A DNA stretch of 64,000 bases from Coenobita brevimanus (lineage: Eukaryota > Arthropoda > Malacostraca > Decapoda > Coenobitidae). Both the position numbers and the translations under genes were made by a program. The notes under the pieces were generated by a model that saw only the letters and a program-made list of their open reading frames with translations, did no database searches and was not told where the DNA came from. This document shows, piece by piece, positions 11,132 through 21,384 of the stretch (the stretch's first letter is position 1; each line of letters opens with the position of its first letter). The stretch spans positions 13,986,152 to 14,050,151 of the forward strand of contig CM064655.1 in assembly GCA_032717465.1 (NCBI GenBank). Reading direction: 5' to 3'.

Positions 11132-11987
11132 TATGTTCTGCCCTTGTGTGCACATAATTACGCATGTCTACTAAGTATATTATATCTGAATAATACTGTT
11201 TATGCACTACATACACCTTATAAACTAGCATAAAGTATGAAAAACAACAAAAATGTAAGAAATTTAACACTGAAACCTGACAAGCACAAGCATAAATGGA
11301 GACACTTCAGCAGTCTGGTGCACAAGCCCTCACTGCCTCCCATATGCTACATTCTGCCTTCTTTATTGTCCAAACAGTTGACTCATTCATCCCAAACACA
11401 CGGTTCCAAGCCAGTTCACAGGCGTAGGTGGAGACAATTCAGCATAGTCTGGTGCACTAGCCCTCACTGCCTCCCATATGCTACGTTCTTTATTGTAAGA
11501 ACAGTTGACTCACCCCAAACACAAGGTTCCAAGACAATTCACCACGAAGTCAATTCACCATCAAAACATGGACGATTTCCTGTCATTCTATAAATATACT
11601 TATTGATTAATTAATACTTTAATAACTAATTTTCAGGGGGATTTTATACCTCATATAAGTAAAAAACTAGTGTACTGTACTTGCTAAATAAACTGGTATG
11701 TAAATAAATGACAGGGAATCGTCCTGACGGAGAATTGTCGCCGACATTCCTCCCTTAAGTTTGTCCAACACTTTAACTTTCTCTGTCAGCAACATCACTT
11801 TACTAATCCGTTTTGGTGTGTTACCACATGCATCACTAGCACTACACTTAGGCCCCATGTTGGCAGACAAGGCAAGCATTCACTGGAAGGCAGAAAAATA
11901 AGCCACAAATAACGATTCGCAAGTCAAGCATGGTTCGACAGTCGGACTCAAACTGACTGTGTGGTGCGTGGTAGACTGGTAGACCGA

Positions 11988-12046
<59 letters not shown>
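11988..12046. repeat. (CA)n microsatellite
   Basis: An almost uninterrupted CA tract of about 58 bp, within the Tigger-like element between the inner TIR element and SINE copy 2. Confidence 0.97.
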
Positions 12047-12049
<3 letters not shown>

Positions 12050-12140
12050 GTATGCACACGGGCAGCAGGTAGGCATTTTTATATTTTATTTACTTCTCTT
12101 GTATATTAAAATTATTTATTTGAATACTATAATTTTATAT

Positions 12141-12370
12141 GGCCATACCACGTTGAGTACACAGCTTCCCATCCGATCAGCGAAGTTAAGCAACGTTGGG
12201 TCTGGTTAGTACTTGGATAGGTGACCGCCTGGGAACACCAGATGCTGTTGGCATCCCTACATGTCAAGTGGGGTTGGTGGAGGATTAGTGCCCCTCCCTG
12301 TAAAAACAATTAACTCAAAGCCCTTGACCACCCTGTTTGGGATACATGGCGTCTGGCAATGGATGGATGG
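12141..12370 (+). mobile_element. 5S-rRNA-derived SINE, copy 2 (nearly full length)
   Basis: 12141-12252 aligns along its length with animal 5S rRNA from the GGCCATACCACGTTG end to TTGGCAT, including box A-like aagttaagcaacg, the intermediate element (here ggataggtgacc, one change) and box C-like cgcctgggaacacc. Pol III could therefore start from inside it. No T-run terminator follows, and the 5S part continues directly into a 118-bp body and a GGAT tail, so it is a SINE of the SINE3 kind rather than a 5S gene. The paired segments ggtctgg and ccagatgc both differ from the usual GC-rich form in a way that keeps them complementary, an inference by eye. Target duplications were not clear. Confidence 0.9.
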
Positions 12371-12589
12371 AATTACTGTACGAAAAATTCGCAGATAACC
12401 GAAATCGCGTGAAAAAAGTTCGCGTGAATTAAGGGCTTATCTGTACTGTACTGAATCATGCAGCCTCATTATGTGATAAATTGCTACAATGATAATCAAA
12501 AAGTTAAACCCTGTCTCAGTAAAAACATAAAAAAATTAATCACAGTTTCACTACAGCGATATTTTTGATGGCTGCCTCTGAGAATCAGT

Positions 12590-13260
12590 GACACACGCAA
12601 GCAAAAATGGACAACCGTGTTCACATTGGCTGTGATCGATGCCTTTCATTCTATTTTGTGCATGAAAGGCAACTGAAACACCATTGTTATTGCCAAATAA
12701 CAGTGCAAGTGCTTAACAAATAGTGCAGTGTGCAATATTAAATGAAGTGATACTTTTTGTGTGTGAAATACTGAAACTTGTGATTTAGAAATTATGTCAT
12801 ATGTACATAACCATCATCCCCTTTTGGGCCTCTACACAGCTGACTGAGCCAAGATGCCCGCCCAGTGTTTACACTGACTGTGATCATTGCCTTTCGTTTT
12901 ATTTTGTGCATGAAAGACCACTGAAACACCACTGTTATCATCAAATAACAGTGCAAGTATTTAACATAGTGTAGTATGCAATAGCAAGTGAAGTGATACT
13001 TTCTGTGCGTGAAATACTGAAACTTGTAACTTGAAAATCGTGTTATCCTTGTGTAAGCATCATCCCCTTTGGCCTCTACACAGCTAACTGAGCCTAGATG
13101 CCTGCCCAGTGTTTGCACTGGCTGTGATCACTGCCTTTCATTTTATTCTGTACATGAAAGGCCACTGAAACATCACCGCTATTACCAAATAACAGCGCAA
13201 GTATTTAACAAATCGTGCAGTGTGTGTGATATTAAGTGAAGTGATACTGTATCTTTTTGT
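12590..13260. repeat. Tandem repeat, unit about 246 bp, about 2.7 copies
   Basis: The word gtgtt.(c/t/g)acactg.ctgtgatc is at about 12617, 12865 and 13109, spacing 248 and 244. Each unit continues with 'tgcctttc.tt.tattttgtgcatgaaag', 'aataacagtgcaagt' and 'gaagtgatact'. Short open frames in it are not conserved as protein between units. Confidence 0.85.
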
Positions 13261-14049
13261 GTGGAGTGGTCATCCATGCCCTCCAACTGTCCCCCATTCC
13301 TGGGGGTGGGGGTGGGGGTGGGGCCATGGTGAGGACTCATACTGGCATAGGACAAACTTCAGGTGGGTGGCAGAGTTTTTTTTAGGTCATTTTAGGCTTT
13401 GCAGTCAAGGTCACCCTCCCTAACCCCCTTGATCCCATGTTATGTCGACCTCATTATGCAATAAGTCATTATGCAATAGGTCTTCACTTGATGCAATCCT
13501 GTTGCATAACAAGGCTGCATTGTATCACACTGAATGATAGTTTGCTACCAAGGATGTAAATGTTTCACCTCAAACTCATGCCTACAGCCTGTTTTCTTTT
13601 TGCAAGCTAAAGGAAAGTGCGGGCCCTTATTGTGATGTGCAATTTAATGCTAGTCATGGCTGGCTGATGCGGATTAAAAACTAATTTTCTTCCCATAACA
13701 TCAAGGTGAGTGGTGAGGCTGCTAATGCCAGCATGAAGGTAACGAAGGTGTTTGTGGAGGAATTTTTAAATTAATTTTTTATTACTGCTGTTCTAAGGTT
13801 ATGTAAATACTGTTACATATTCTGAGTAATAGTTATTTGGAGTATTTATGCATATTAATAACTTTTCAATGTTTGGACATATGTGTAACTTCGTAAAGTG
13901 TACTGTACTGTATATCTGACTTCTGACAGTACTGTCTTGTTTTTGCATTTTTGACTTTCAACCAAACTGACTCACAACGGATCTGCTGGAATGTAACCCA
14001 GTCATAAGTTGAGGACTATCTGTACTTGCTATCTGGGAAACAGGAACTA
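13261..14049. other. Unassigned DNA with an isolated TIR-like end
   Basis: No gene was recognised. The segment 13989-14023 ends cataagttgaggactatctgta; read on the minus strand it is TACAGATAGTCCTCAACTTA, very like a Tigger/pogo terminus. The opposite end was not found. A short G-rich tract (gggtggggg) lies at 13305-13325. Confidence 0.35.
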
Positions 14050-14651
14050 CTGCTACATTTCTACTTGTCACAATGAACTATAATTCTGCAGTGGACACCC
14101 TCACACACAGGCATCCAAGGCAATGATAATGTTGACATGGTGACCTTTTAAATTCTTTCCTGAGGGTAGCTGATGGTTGTGGAGCCAGATGCTTCGTCCT
14201 TCATGGATTTGGTCGAACACGCAAGCAGGGAACTTTGGAACAAGGAGCTCAGCTTGTATCTCCCAGGTACAATACTAGGACAACAGTGTTTGTATTCTCC
14301 CCTCAACCATGGGCTAGACACAAGCCGAGGCATGTTGATGTGGAACTGACTTGCCTATGTATTGGAAGTACCACTCTCGCCTCTCACTTAAGGAGGCTGA
14401 AATTGGTGGCCAGCCTTCTGTGCACCTGGGACCACTATCCATGTTTTACTTGTCTGTCCCTGCTGGAGAGGTGTTTCTTGAGGGATACTCTGGGCATCCT
14501 GGGAATGAGGCAGTTCACCCTTGAAACTCCCCTTGGCAGGTTGGCTCTGGACCTACTCATGTGGGCAGGAGTCTTCAAGCTCCTCTGCAAGTTTTTATGT
14601 CTTCAGGCCCATACCCAGGCTCTGACATATCATCTGAAAACATGCTGCTGA
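14050..14651 (+). pseudogene. I-type LINE: end of RNase H and C-terminal tail, inverted relative to the rest
   Basis: On the plus strand, QWTPSHTGIQGNDNVD near 14095-14140 matches the end of the RNase H domain of I-type LINEs (WvPSHvGi.GNe.aD). It is followed by LWNKEL and then, with frame changes, a C-terminal segment with ELTCLCIGSTTLASHL like the R-I-G-H-T-x-L-x-H motif of this group. The main body of a LINE of the same kind lies next to it on the minus strand (14690-19270). The two are tail to tail, so one has been inverted or they are separate insertions. Stops and frameshifts make it inactive. Confidence 0.65.
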
Positions 14652-14689
14652 GGTGGTAGGGACAAAATGGTCACCCCCAGACAAGACAA

Positions 14690-16560
14690 AACAGGAAGCC
14701 TCTGGATTCAGTACCAGCACCTCACTATATAGGACCGACTCCATATCCCCAGCCCCACTACCCCTGCATCCACATGCACGCTTGGGACAGGGGAGGTGCA
14801 AAGTGCTCCTGTTGCCAAATGAGGGTCTGCGCACTGTACTGCGTCCAAGGTGCATAGCCAGGCAGGAGTGGCTGGGGAGTACTCATCAAAACCATACTCC
14901 AGCTTGGATACCATAAGAGCCTGATGGAGCAGGAAGAGGGTATGTCTATCAGTACCCCACCTAGTCTGAGCCAGAGCCTTTAAAAGGTTCAAAACCTTCA
15001 GGCAAGAAGCCTTTTCTTGCTTTAAATGTGGGACCCATGTAAGACGGGTAAAAAGTACGGCCTATAAACCTCACTTCTTCCTTACAAGCAATCCTTTGGC
15101 TTCTAAAAGCAAATTCAGGTCATGATGCATCCCATGTAATCAAAGAAGTGGACTAAAGCCATGCTTCTAAGCCAAGGTAAAAGCCCAATCTATTGCAAGT
15201 TGCAGTCAGTGCTGCACCATGTTACATGGTGCAAAAAGCAAGACAGAGAAATTATTTTGAAAGAGAAAGCCCTTCACTCCCTCTAGCAGGACCTCCACAA
15301 TCCCATTAAATGCAACAGCTAATAATGCCACACGCAAAACACTCACCTGTGGCACACCTTCCTGAGTGTACAGAGTAGAAAGCTCACATTTCACACACAC
15401 ACACACACGAAACTTCCTCTCAGAGAGGAAGTTCTGAATTGAAATGGGTAAGTGACTGTGAGGACAACAAAAATGGAGATTAGATAAAATACGATGATGC
15501 CATGCTGTGCCATATGCTTTTTCCCCAAGTCAAAAAACACCATTAAATGGTTCTGTCTTGATGCATATGCAGTACACATTGATGACTCAAGGTGGAGATT
15601 ATCCCTAGTGGATTTCATATATAGTGGTACGTGGTGGTGACCATCATCCACTCACTTCATGTAGTGCTGGCTACTTCTTCCTTAACCTTTATCATTCTTT
15701 TTCTGTGCCTGCCCTCCTCTCTTCCTATTTCTTCCATCTTTCCTGTCACTTCTTATTGCTTTTCTTTCCATTACAGGTGGCTTTACATTGAGTGACAAGC
15801 CAAATGGTTTCCTGTAAGCCAAGAAACCATTTACAACTCTGGGTGGTAACCATATAACAAAACCATTCGTGCTCCCTATGTGTCAACAAGTGGGTTGGTG
15901 GAGGGTTAGTGCCCCTCCCTGTGAAACAAATAACTCAGAGTCAAATGGCCACCCCTTATGGGATAATGGCGTCTGGCAATAGATAGACAGATTTCATATC
16001 CCTAAACCCAAGCTGGGATTTAGATAAAAACCCGCCATTTTTTACAATCAAATAAGGTATACATTCACCATTTCAGTGTTTCCAAATGCAGGAAGTCAAA
16101 CAGACTGGGTGGCGATCCTAGCTGACGGATCAGGAGGATTATGGCCAGTCTCCTGCTAGCTAGCATCACCCCCCCTTCCCACACCCTGTTGAAGGAGGCC
16201 AATAGAAAGGCCAAGGACTCCTCCCCAAGATGACAAATCATGGCACATGGAATACCACTGTGTCCTGGAGTTGTGACCTTGCTGGATGCAAGGACAGCTT
16301 TCATTTCTCACACAGTAAATAAAGTGTTGTAAATCTCCCCTCCCCGAGACTGAAAATCCAGCCCCAATCTCTCCTGATGTAAATGATTAGCAAAGCAGGG
16401 CACTGAAAGATTTCTCCTGGAAACAGTATAAAACTGTTCCACAAAAACAGTAGCAACTTCCCAAGATTCTGAAACAACATCTCCATTGATCCTCAGCACT
16501 GGTGGGTTTGATGAACATTTCTCATATATATTCTGCACTCACTTCGAAACTGCAGGAGTG
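14690..16560 (-). pseudogene. I-type LINE reverse transcriptase region, decayed
   Basis: On the minus strand, 14708-14992 encodes LLKALAQTRWGTDR, SKLEYGFDEYSPATPAWL and LATGALCTSPVPSVHV, typical of the region between RT and RNase H in I/Jockey-type LINEs. 16065-16304 encodes PGHSGIPCAMICHL and FNRVWEGGV, the start of the RT domain (normally PG.DgI...m..hL). The palm in between is broken by stops and by the SINE at 15860-15990. Not functional. Confidence 0.7.
15860..15990 (+). mobile_element. 5S-rRNA-derived SINE, copy 3 (body and tail only)
   Basis: tgtcaacaagtgggttggtg, gggttagtgcccctccctgt and ggccacccctta..ggcgtctggcaatagatagacag follow the SINE body in order. The 5S head is missing or beyond recognition. 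The tail here is ATAG-like, the same as the RTE LINE tail, whereas copies 1 and 2 end in GGAT. Confidence 0.75.
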
Positions 16561-16849
16561 GGGGATTTAATGGAGAAAGACAGACTGCCCAAGAAATATG
16601 CTGTGCGTTGTTTATGATCCACCTGTATTTTGCATGGGCATGGCAGAACTGCACTTTTAAAAACTCATTCTGGTTGTGTGGACAGAAATGTGGAAATGCA
16701 GCTCTGTAGACCTCGTGAGACATTGCACACTCACTGTTCCATCATGGCACAACTGGGAATTGTTCTCACACTTGCCTGTTAGAGAGTTGAGGTGAAACAA
16801 AGTACAGCTTCATCAACATTATGAAACTACTCTGCCTGTGACTGAAGTA

Positions 16850-17700
16850 TGCTTAGGTCTTGAAAAAATTACCAGTCACCCCGGCCCAGTCACCAATGAG
16901 GAAACCATTGTGTGGGTGGACTGCCAGGGGTGTGTAGTAAAACTGGGTAGCGATCACTGCCATGGAGATCATCACAGACACTCCAAAATTAAAGTTAGTG
17001 CAGTCAGGTGATGACAGGGTGAGGTCAATAGCTAAAAGTGCACCAGTTTGTACCTGTAACTGTGCAGGATCCCCTGTGTTGAGGACACAAAGGTCCCAGT
17101 CCACCACTGACACCAGGAAGTCCCCTTGTGGACTGGATATGACACCCCCCCCCCCACAAATGATGCCTTCCGTTCAAATCCCCAAGAGAATGAATGGCTG
17201 GGGCAGCTAGCAAACCAATCCATCAAGGTCCTCTTGAAGGACAAGTATTTGGTGGGAAACACGTTACACACTGTGTAACTCCTCCCTAAGTGCAGCTGAA
17301 CTGCTACTGCCTGGAGGGAAGACTACAGGGAGAATGACGTGAAAAGGTACATCAGGAGATGGCAGAATCATTTTGATGAACACCATAAGGGAGTGGGGAT
17401 GAGAATATACCAGCATATCTCCTGAGTGGGGAAAATATCTGGTCTCCCAGTAGTCTTCTGCTGACAAACACAGACTAGATGGGTCTCCACTAAGAGCAGT
17501 TGATGCTCTTCCCAGTTACCTCTTAGGCCTCTACAGTTGCACTCGGGATTAGGAATGTTTTGTATTAGGTCTGGGGCCAGCTTTGGGGCAGCCGCATTCT
17601 TCAATGGATGAAGTACCTTCCGTTTGGAGCCACTGTTGGCCCAGAGGGCCCAACAGCTGGCTTCTTTTTTGCTGACGAGGTTTATGAAGCATCAACATGC
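16850..17700 (-). pseudogene. I-type LINE endonuclease region, decayed
   Basis: 16853-17113 on the minus strand encodes DLCVLNTGDPAQLQVQTG followed by AIDLTLSSPDC, matching the APE-type endonuclease segment of I-like LINEs (S/A-x-D-L-s, normally followed by S-D-H). Further upstream, partial frames resemble the LLGDFNGRHxLWG segment, here altered to WGFERKASFVGG. Stops and frame changes are frequent. Confidence 0.65.
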
Positions 17701-17848
17701 TGCTGTTTCCCCTTCTCACCCACAACCAGCAGCCACCAACTATCAGTTGGTGACAAAGCAGGGGTGGCTGGTGGTGATGCAGTCAATGTAGGCCTGGTAG
17801 CCCGCTCAGTGGTAGCCCTAACAAGGGCAACCACATTATGTTAGTGAG

Positions 17849-19270
17849 CTAAGGTCTCGTCACGAGAGGCACGAGCTCAGAGGACAAACAAGGTGACAGC
17901 ATGCACCTGGCTGCAGGCATTCCTGCCCGAGCTGTGAATGCAGCCCTCAGGCCATGTGTAGGGGTGCTTGAAAGCAAGGAGGCAGCCCCACTCATGGGTG
18001 ATCGCCTCCTGGAGGAGGCATGTTTCCCCCAGTTGTTGCTGTCACCGAGGCTCCCAAAATGGGATCCCTGTGATGAGTGAATGCTCTCAGCAACAGGATC
18101 TGCACTGTTGCACTTCTGTTCTTTCTGGCAATGTGACACGGCTAAAGCAAAGGTGAACCAAGGGCAGACAAACAACCCCCCAACCTTGTCATTTGTCTCT
18201 GCAAAAGAAAGCTGCTCATAGGTTCAGACTGATTGGACTTCATTCTAAAATCTATACTGGTCATACTGGGTTGATGAAGTTGGAAGAGCACCAGGTCAGT
18301 TCACACAAGAGAGGGGTTTGGGCAATCAATGTCACCATAATAATCACCACCACCGTAGACATGCAATTGTGGGATACTCTGCAATTTTGTACAACAGGAC
18401 CAACAGATGTGCCCAAACCTCTGGGAATGGAAACACATCCTTGACCTTGACACATAGGCCTTAATCCCAAGACAGTAGAATGCTGCGTCAAGGACACTGG
18501 GCAATGTCAGTCGATCAAACATCAAAATCAAAGATAGTGTCTTCAAGATCCTGTTTACCTTCCTTATTCTTTCAACTTTCACCACTCCCTGGCTTGCCAA
18601 CCCCTCCAGAAGGTTCTCTTCTGAGTACTGAAGGAAATCCCTGGAGAGGACTACTCCCTAAGTCTAGTTTAGGGTGGCATGATGGATGATCATTCTTTGG
18701 AAGCCAAATTTTTCACTGCATGGATGTGAGTGCTTTCATTGGCATCCCTTGCCTCAAAGAGGAGAGACCCATCTGCCTGGAGCCAACCATTGAGGATGAC
18801 ACACAAGCTTTGACCAAGTTATGGTGGACTTTAAACACACATTAGTTTAAAAGAAGTACCATTAGCCAGCTTCAAGACAAGGAATTTCTTATGGTCACAT
18901 AGCACAAAGGCACCAGGAATTGTCTCAATGGTATGATTGGTGCCTCTTCCTCAAGAACTCTTCTTAGTCTTACTTCTAGTAGCCTGATAATGTTCAAGCT
19001 TTACTAAGCCTGACACATTGGTAGCAGTGTCCCACAAGCACTTCATAGCCCCTGGAGCCTGCGGAAAGACTGGCAGCTCCTGAGATGGGGAAAGAGTCAT
19101 TTGAGAATCCAGTAGATTTGCAGGATTTTTCAACAGGATATTTAGGACTCCTGGAGTGCCCAGGGTTGGCTGGAGGGCAAATGTGGCCAACAGCTGACCA
19201 GGCCAAACAGAATATGAGAATCAATCTGAGGAGGAGATTCTGCCATGTAATAACAAGAGACTTCACTCCC
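17849..19270 (-). pseudogene. I-type LINE ORF1 (gag-like) region, decayed
   Basis: The minus strand upstream of the endonuclease shows CFHSQRFGHICWSC within 18301-18600, a damaged CCHC zinc knuckle of the type found in ORF1 of I/Jockey-like LINEs (normally C-x2-C-x4-H-x4-C, preceded by R-C-F-x-C-Q-x-F-G-H). It is preceded by a conserved-looking KAYVSRSRMCFHS. The remaining frames are low in recognisable content. 19271-20306 may be 5' UTR of this LINE plus unassigned DNA; I see no other gene there. Confidence 0.5.
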
Positions 19271-20306
19271 TCCCACCCACCAGAGAGCTCAACAAAGGTA
19301 GGTAAAACAAAACATCACTGAACACCTAACAGCCTCAGGGGTAGTAGAAGAGTATACACGAGTAACACCACACAATCCAATAGCAGCTCTGAACCAGCAG
19401 AGTACTATGCTGTGTGGTGCCCGTTTGACCCCCCCCCCCCAAGAATGACCAGCCAGTCGACTTGGTCAGGCCTCACATAGCTGCCTGTCTAGCCAGACCA
19501 GGCAACCAAAGAGACATTTTGCTGCCCACATGGCACATCATGCCCACAGATGACAGGGCAGAAGGACATCACCATCACCAGCTGGCCCCCTTACCTGGTG
19601 ATGAGAGGGATGCACTTGGACAATGAGATTGATGGATATCATATCATCCCTAATTAGACAGCCAGGCAATCAAAACAGGGAACCCCACTGATCACACTTC
19701 AAGCCCCATCACCAATGCAAGGTAGCTCCCATTTGGCAGAGTGCCTAAAAGCTACAAAAATTACCTGGGGCAGGAAGTTCATGTAGTCTTAACATAAAGA
19801 AAATTCAAAGGAACAGACATCTCTTACTACAAATAAAGAAAACCTCTAATCTGCTCCTCTTCAGAACAAGAGTCAAAGACCTTCCACCTTTGGCTGTCTA
19901 GGGTGGAAAATAAGCCTAATGGAGGAGACTGGATCTTGGACCAATGAGAAGACATCGACAAATACAACTCCAGAGCAAATGTGGAGGAGAAGAAAATGGG
20001 CAAATGAGGGCTTAGAGCCAAGTTTATTGCCTGAACTTGGATTACAGACAGGTAAAGACTGGAGAAACTTTGGTCAGTTGTTTACCCAAATTTATATTAA
20101 CTTGGGTAAACGTAACATCAACAAAAAGGTTTGTAGGTTAGCCAAACAATTATTGGATCAATAGCTCATAAAACAGATTACTTATAACAACCTTCAATGG
20201 TAGAGTTAGACAACTTAATTGCATGAGGTTGGACAAACAAAAACAATGTGTGAATGGTTTCCTCTGCTGCAAAAGAAGAAACTGAGAATTTAGACTGCAA
20301 AAACAC

Positions 20307-21335
20307 TTAACCCCTTCTTTACCAACCTCTCCCTCCAGTGTAAGCACTACGTTTACCCCCAATACCGATCTGACAGCTCCCCCCTCCTAGTGTGAGGGCT
20401 AGTGTATATTTCTTGCCACTTCGAAACTATTCACTCTTTGTGATTTCTTTGTATACTGATGATCACATAAACCCAGCATGATGTTGGTAATTAAAAAAAA
20501 AATAAATAAATAAATCATTATATAAGTTTACATATCTAATGCTGAAGTACTGTTACCCAGGTAACTACTGTACAAACTGGCTTGAAAAAAATGTCCTGCA
20601 CAGATGGATGGCTTATTTATTTACCTTGTAAGCTGAGCATGAAGTGTGTGGACACATGTGACAGTGATGGCGACCTTGACCCACTTGTTGCCGAGAGTGT
20701 GGTGTCACTAAGCTCGCTACTAACTTCCTCCTCCTCCTCATTCACATCAACCTCGCTATCATTTTCAGGATCACAGTCATCTACTGACACATCACGCACT
20801 GCTGCATTATCATCTCATACATCTAAATAAGGTATCCTCATGAGGAATAAACTCGTCACTAGGAATCCGCCAGAGACGCCATGAGAGAAAAATATCCTGT
20901 ACACCCTCTCTCGTGGTCAAGTGCGTGGTAACTGACTCTCTAAGGCAGGCCAAGGGATGTAAATTTTGCCATGTCAGCAGAAAATATAGTACGATATCTG
21001 TAGCAGAATTTATAAATATAATAATGATTGGTCTAAATGAGGTTACATCACAGATAAGTGAGCAAGCCATTGGTGCCACTGCAACTCAGTCATGACGTAT
21101 CTTATGATGTCAGAATTCGTCTGAACTTCGTCACAGTCTTTGTTGTCAAAACATAGAGCTGTTGCTATCACGAGATCCTCAGGAACAGCCTTACCGGGCT
21201 ACCTTGAGGCCCATAAGCTGCCATTCATCAGAGGGTGTACCAGCGTACCACAGTAGTGGTTCCGGTGTCTCATGGGTGTTTACAGGTGATGTATGGGGGT
21301 ACATCAAAACACATTTCTGGTAAAGAAGGGGTTAA
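20307..21335. mobile_element. piggyBac deletion derivative, family 2, copy 1
   Basis: The ends are TTAACCCCTTCTTTACC at 20307 and, on the minus strand, TTAACCCCTTCTTTACC at 21335, with the TTAA target site at both ends, 1029 bp in total. The second copy (23869-24905) has the same length and layout. The inside keeps the start of a transposase gene on the minus strand but no catalytic domain, so it would need an autonomous relative to move. Confidence 0.88.
20617..20895 (-). pseudogene. piggyBac transposase N-terminal remnant (frameshifted)
   Basis: The minus strand encodes SDEFIPHEDT at about 20835-20865 and, in another frame, DVSVDDCDPENDSEVDVNE and a Ser-rich stretch. This acidic N-terminus is typical of piggyBac transposases, upstream of the DDD catalytic domain, which is absent. 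Compared with the paralogue at 24285-24449 the frame is broken after the EDT residues. Confidence 0.7.
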
Positions 21336-21384
21336 ACATGAAATTAGGAGAAGCCAACAGGCCCTAATAAACTAAACCCTTGTA

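Larger units (their letters stand above)
9938..12445. mobile_element. Tigger/pogo-like TIR element, outer level of a nested group
   Basis: Left end TACAGGTAAGCCCTTAATTC at 9938; right end, on the minus strand, TACAGATAAGCCCTTAATTC at 12445. The inverted repeats are about 26 bp with one clear mismatch and are bounded by TA, as in the mariner/pogo superfamily. No transposase is recognisable. The element contains another TIR element (10006-11131) and two 5S-derived SINEs, so much of its 2.5 kb is later insertion. Confidence 0.8.

Noticed and set aside
12141..12252. Functional 5S rRNA gene
   Set aside because: The first bases are missing, the intermediate element is changed, no T-run terminator follows, and it continues into a SINE body present in other copies.
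19827..20164. A possible host exon (81 codons, plus strand)
   Set aside because: No recognisable motif, no convincing splice sites, and it lies between a LINE and a TTAA element.
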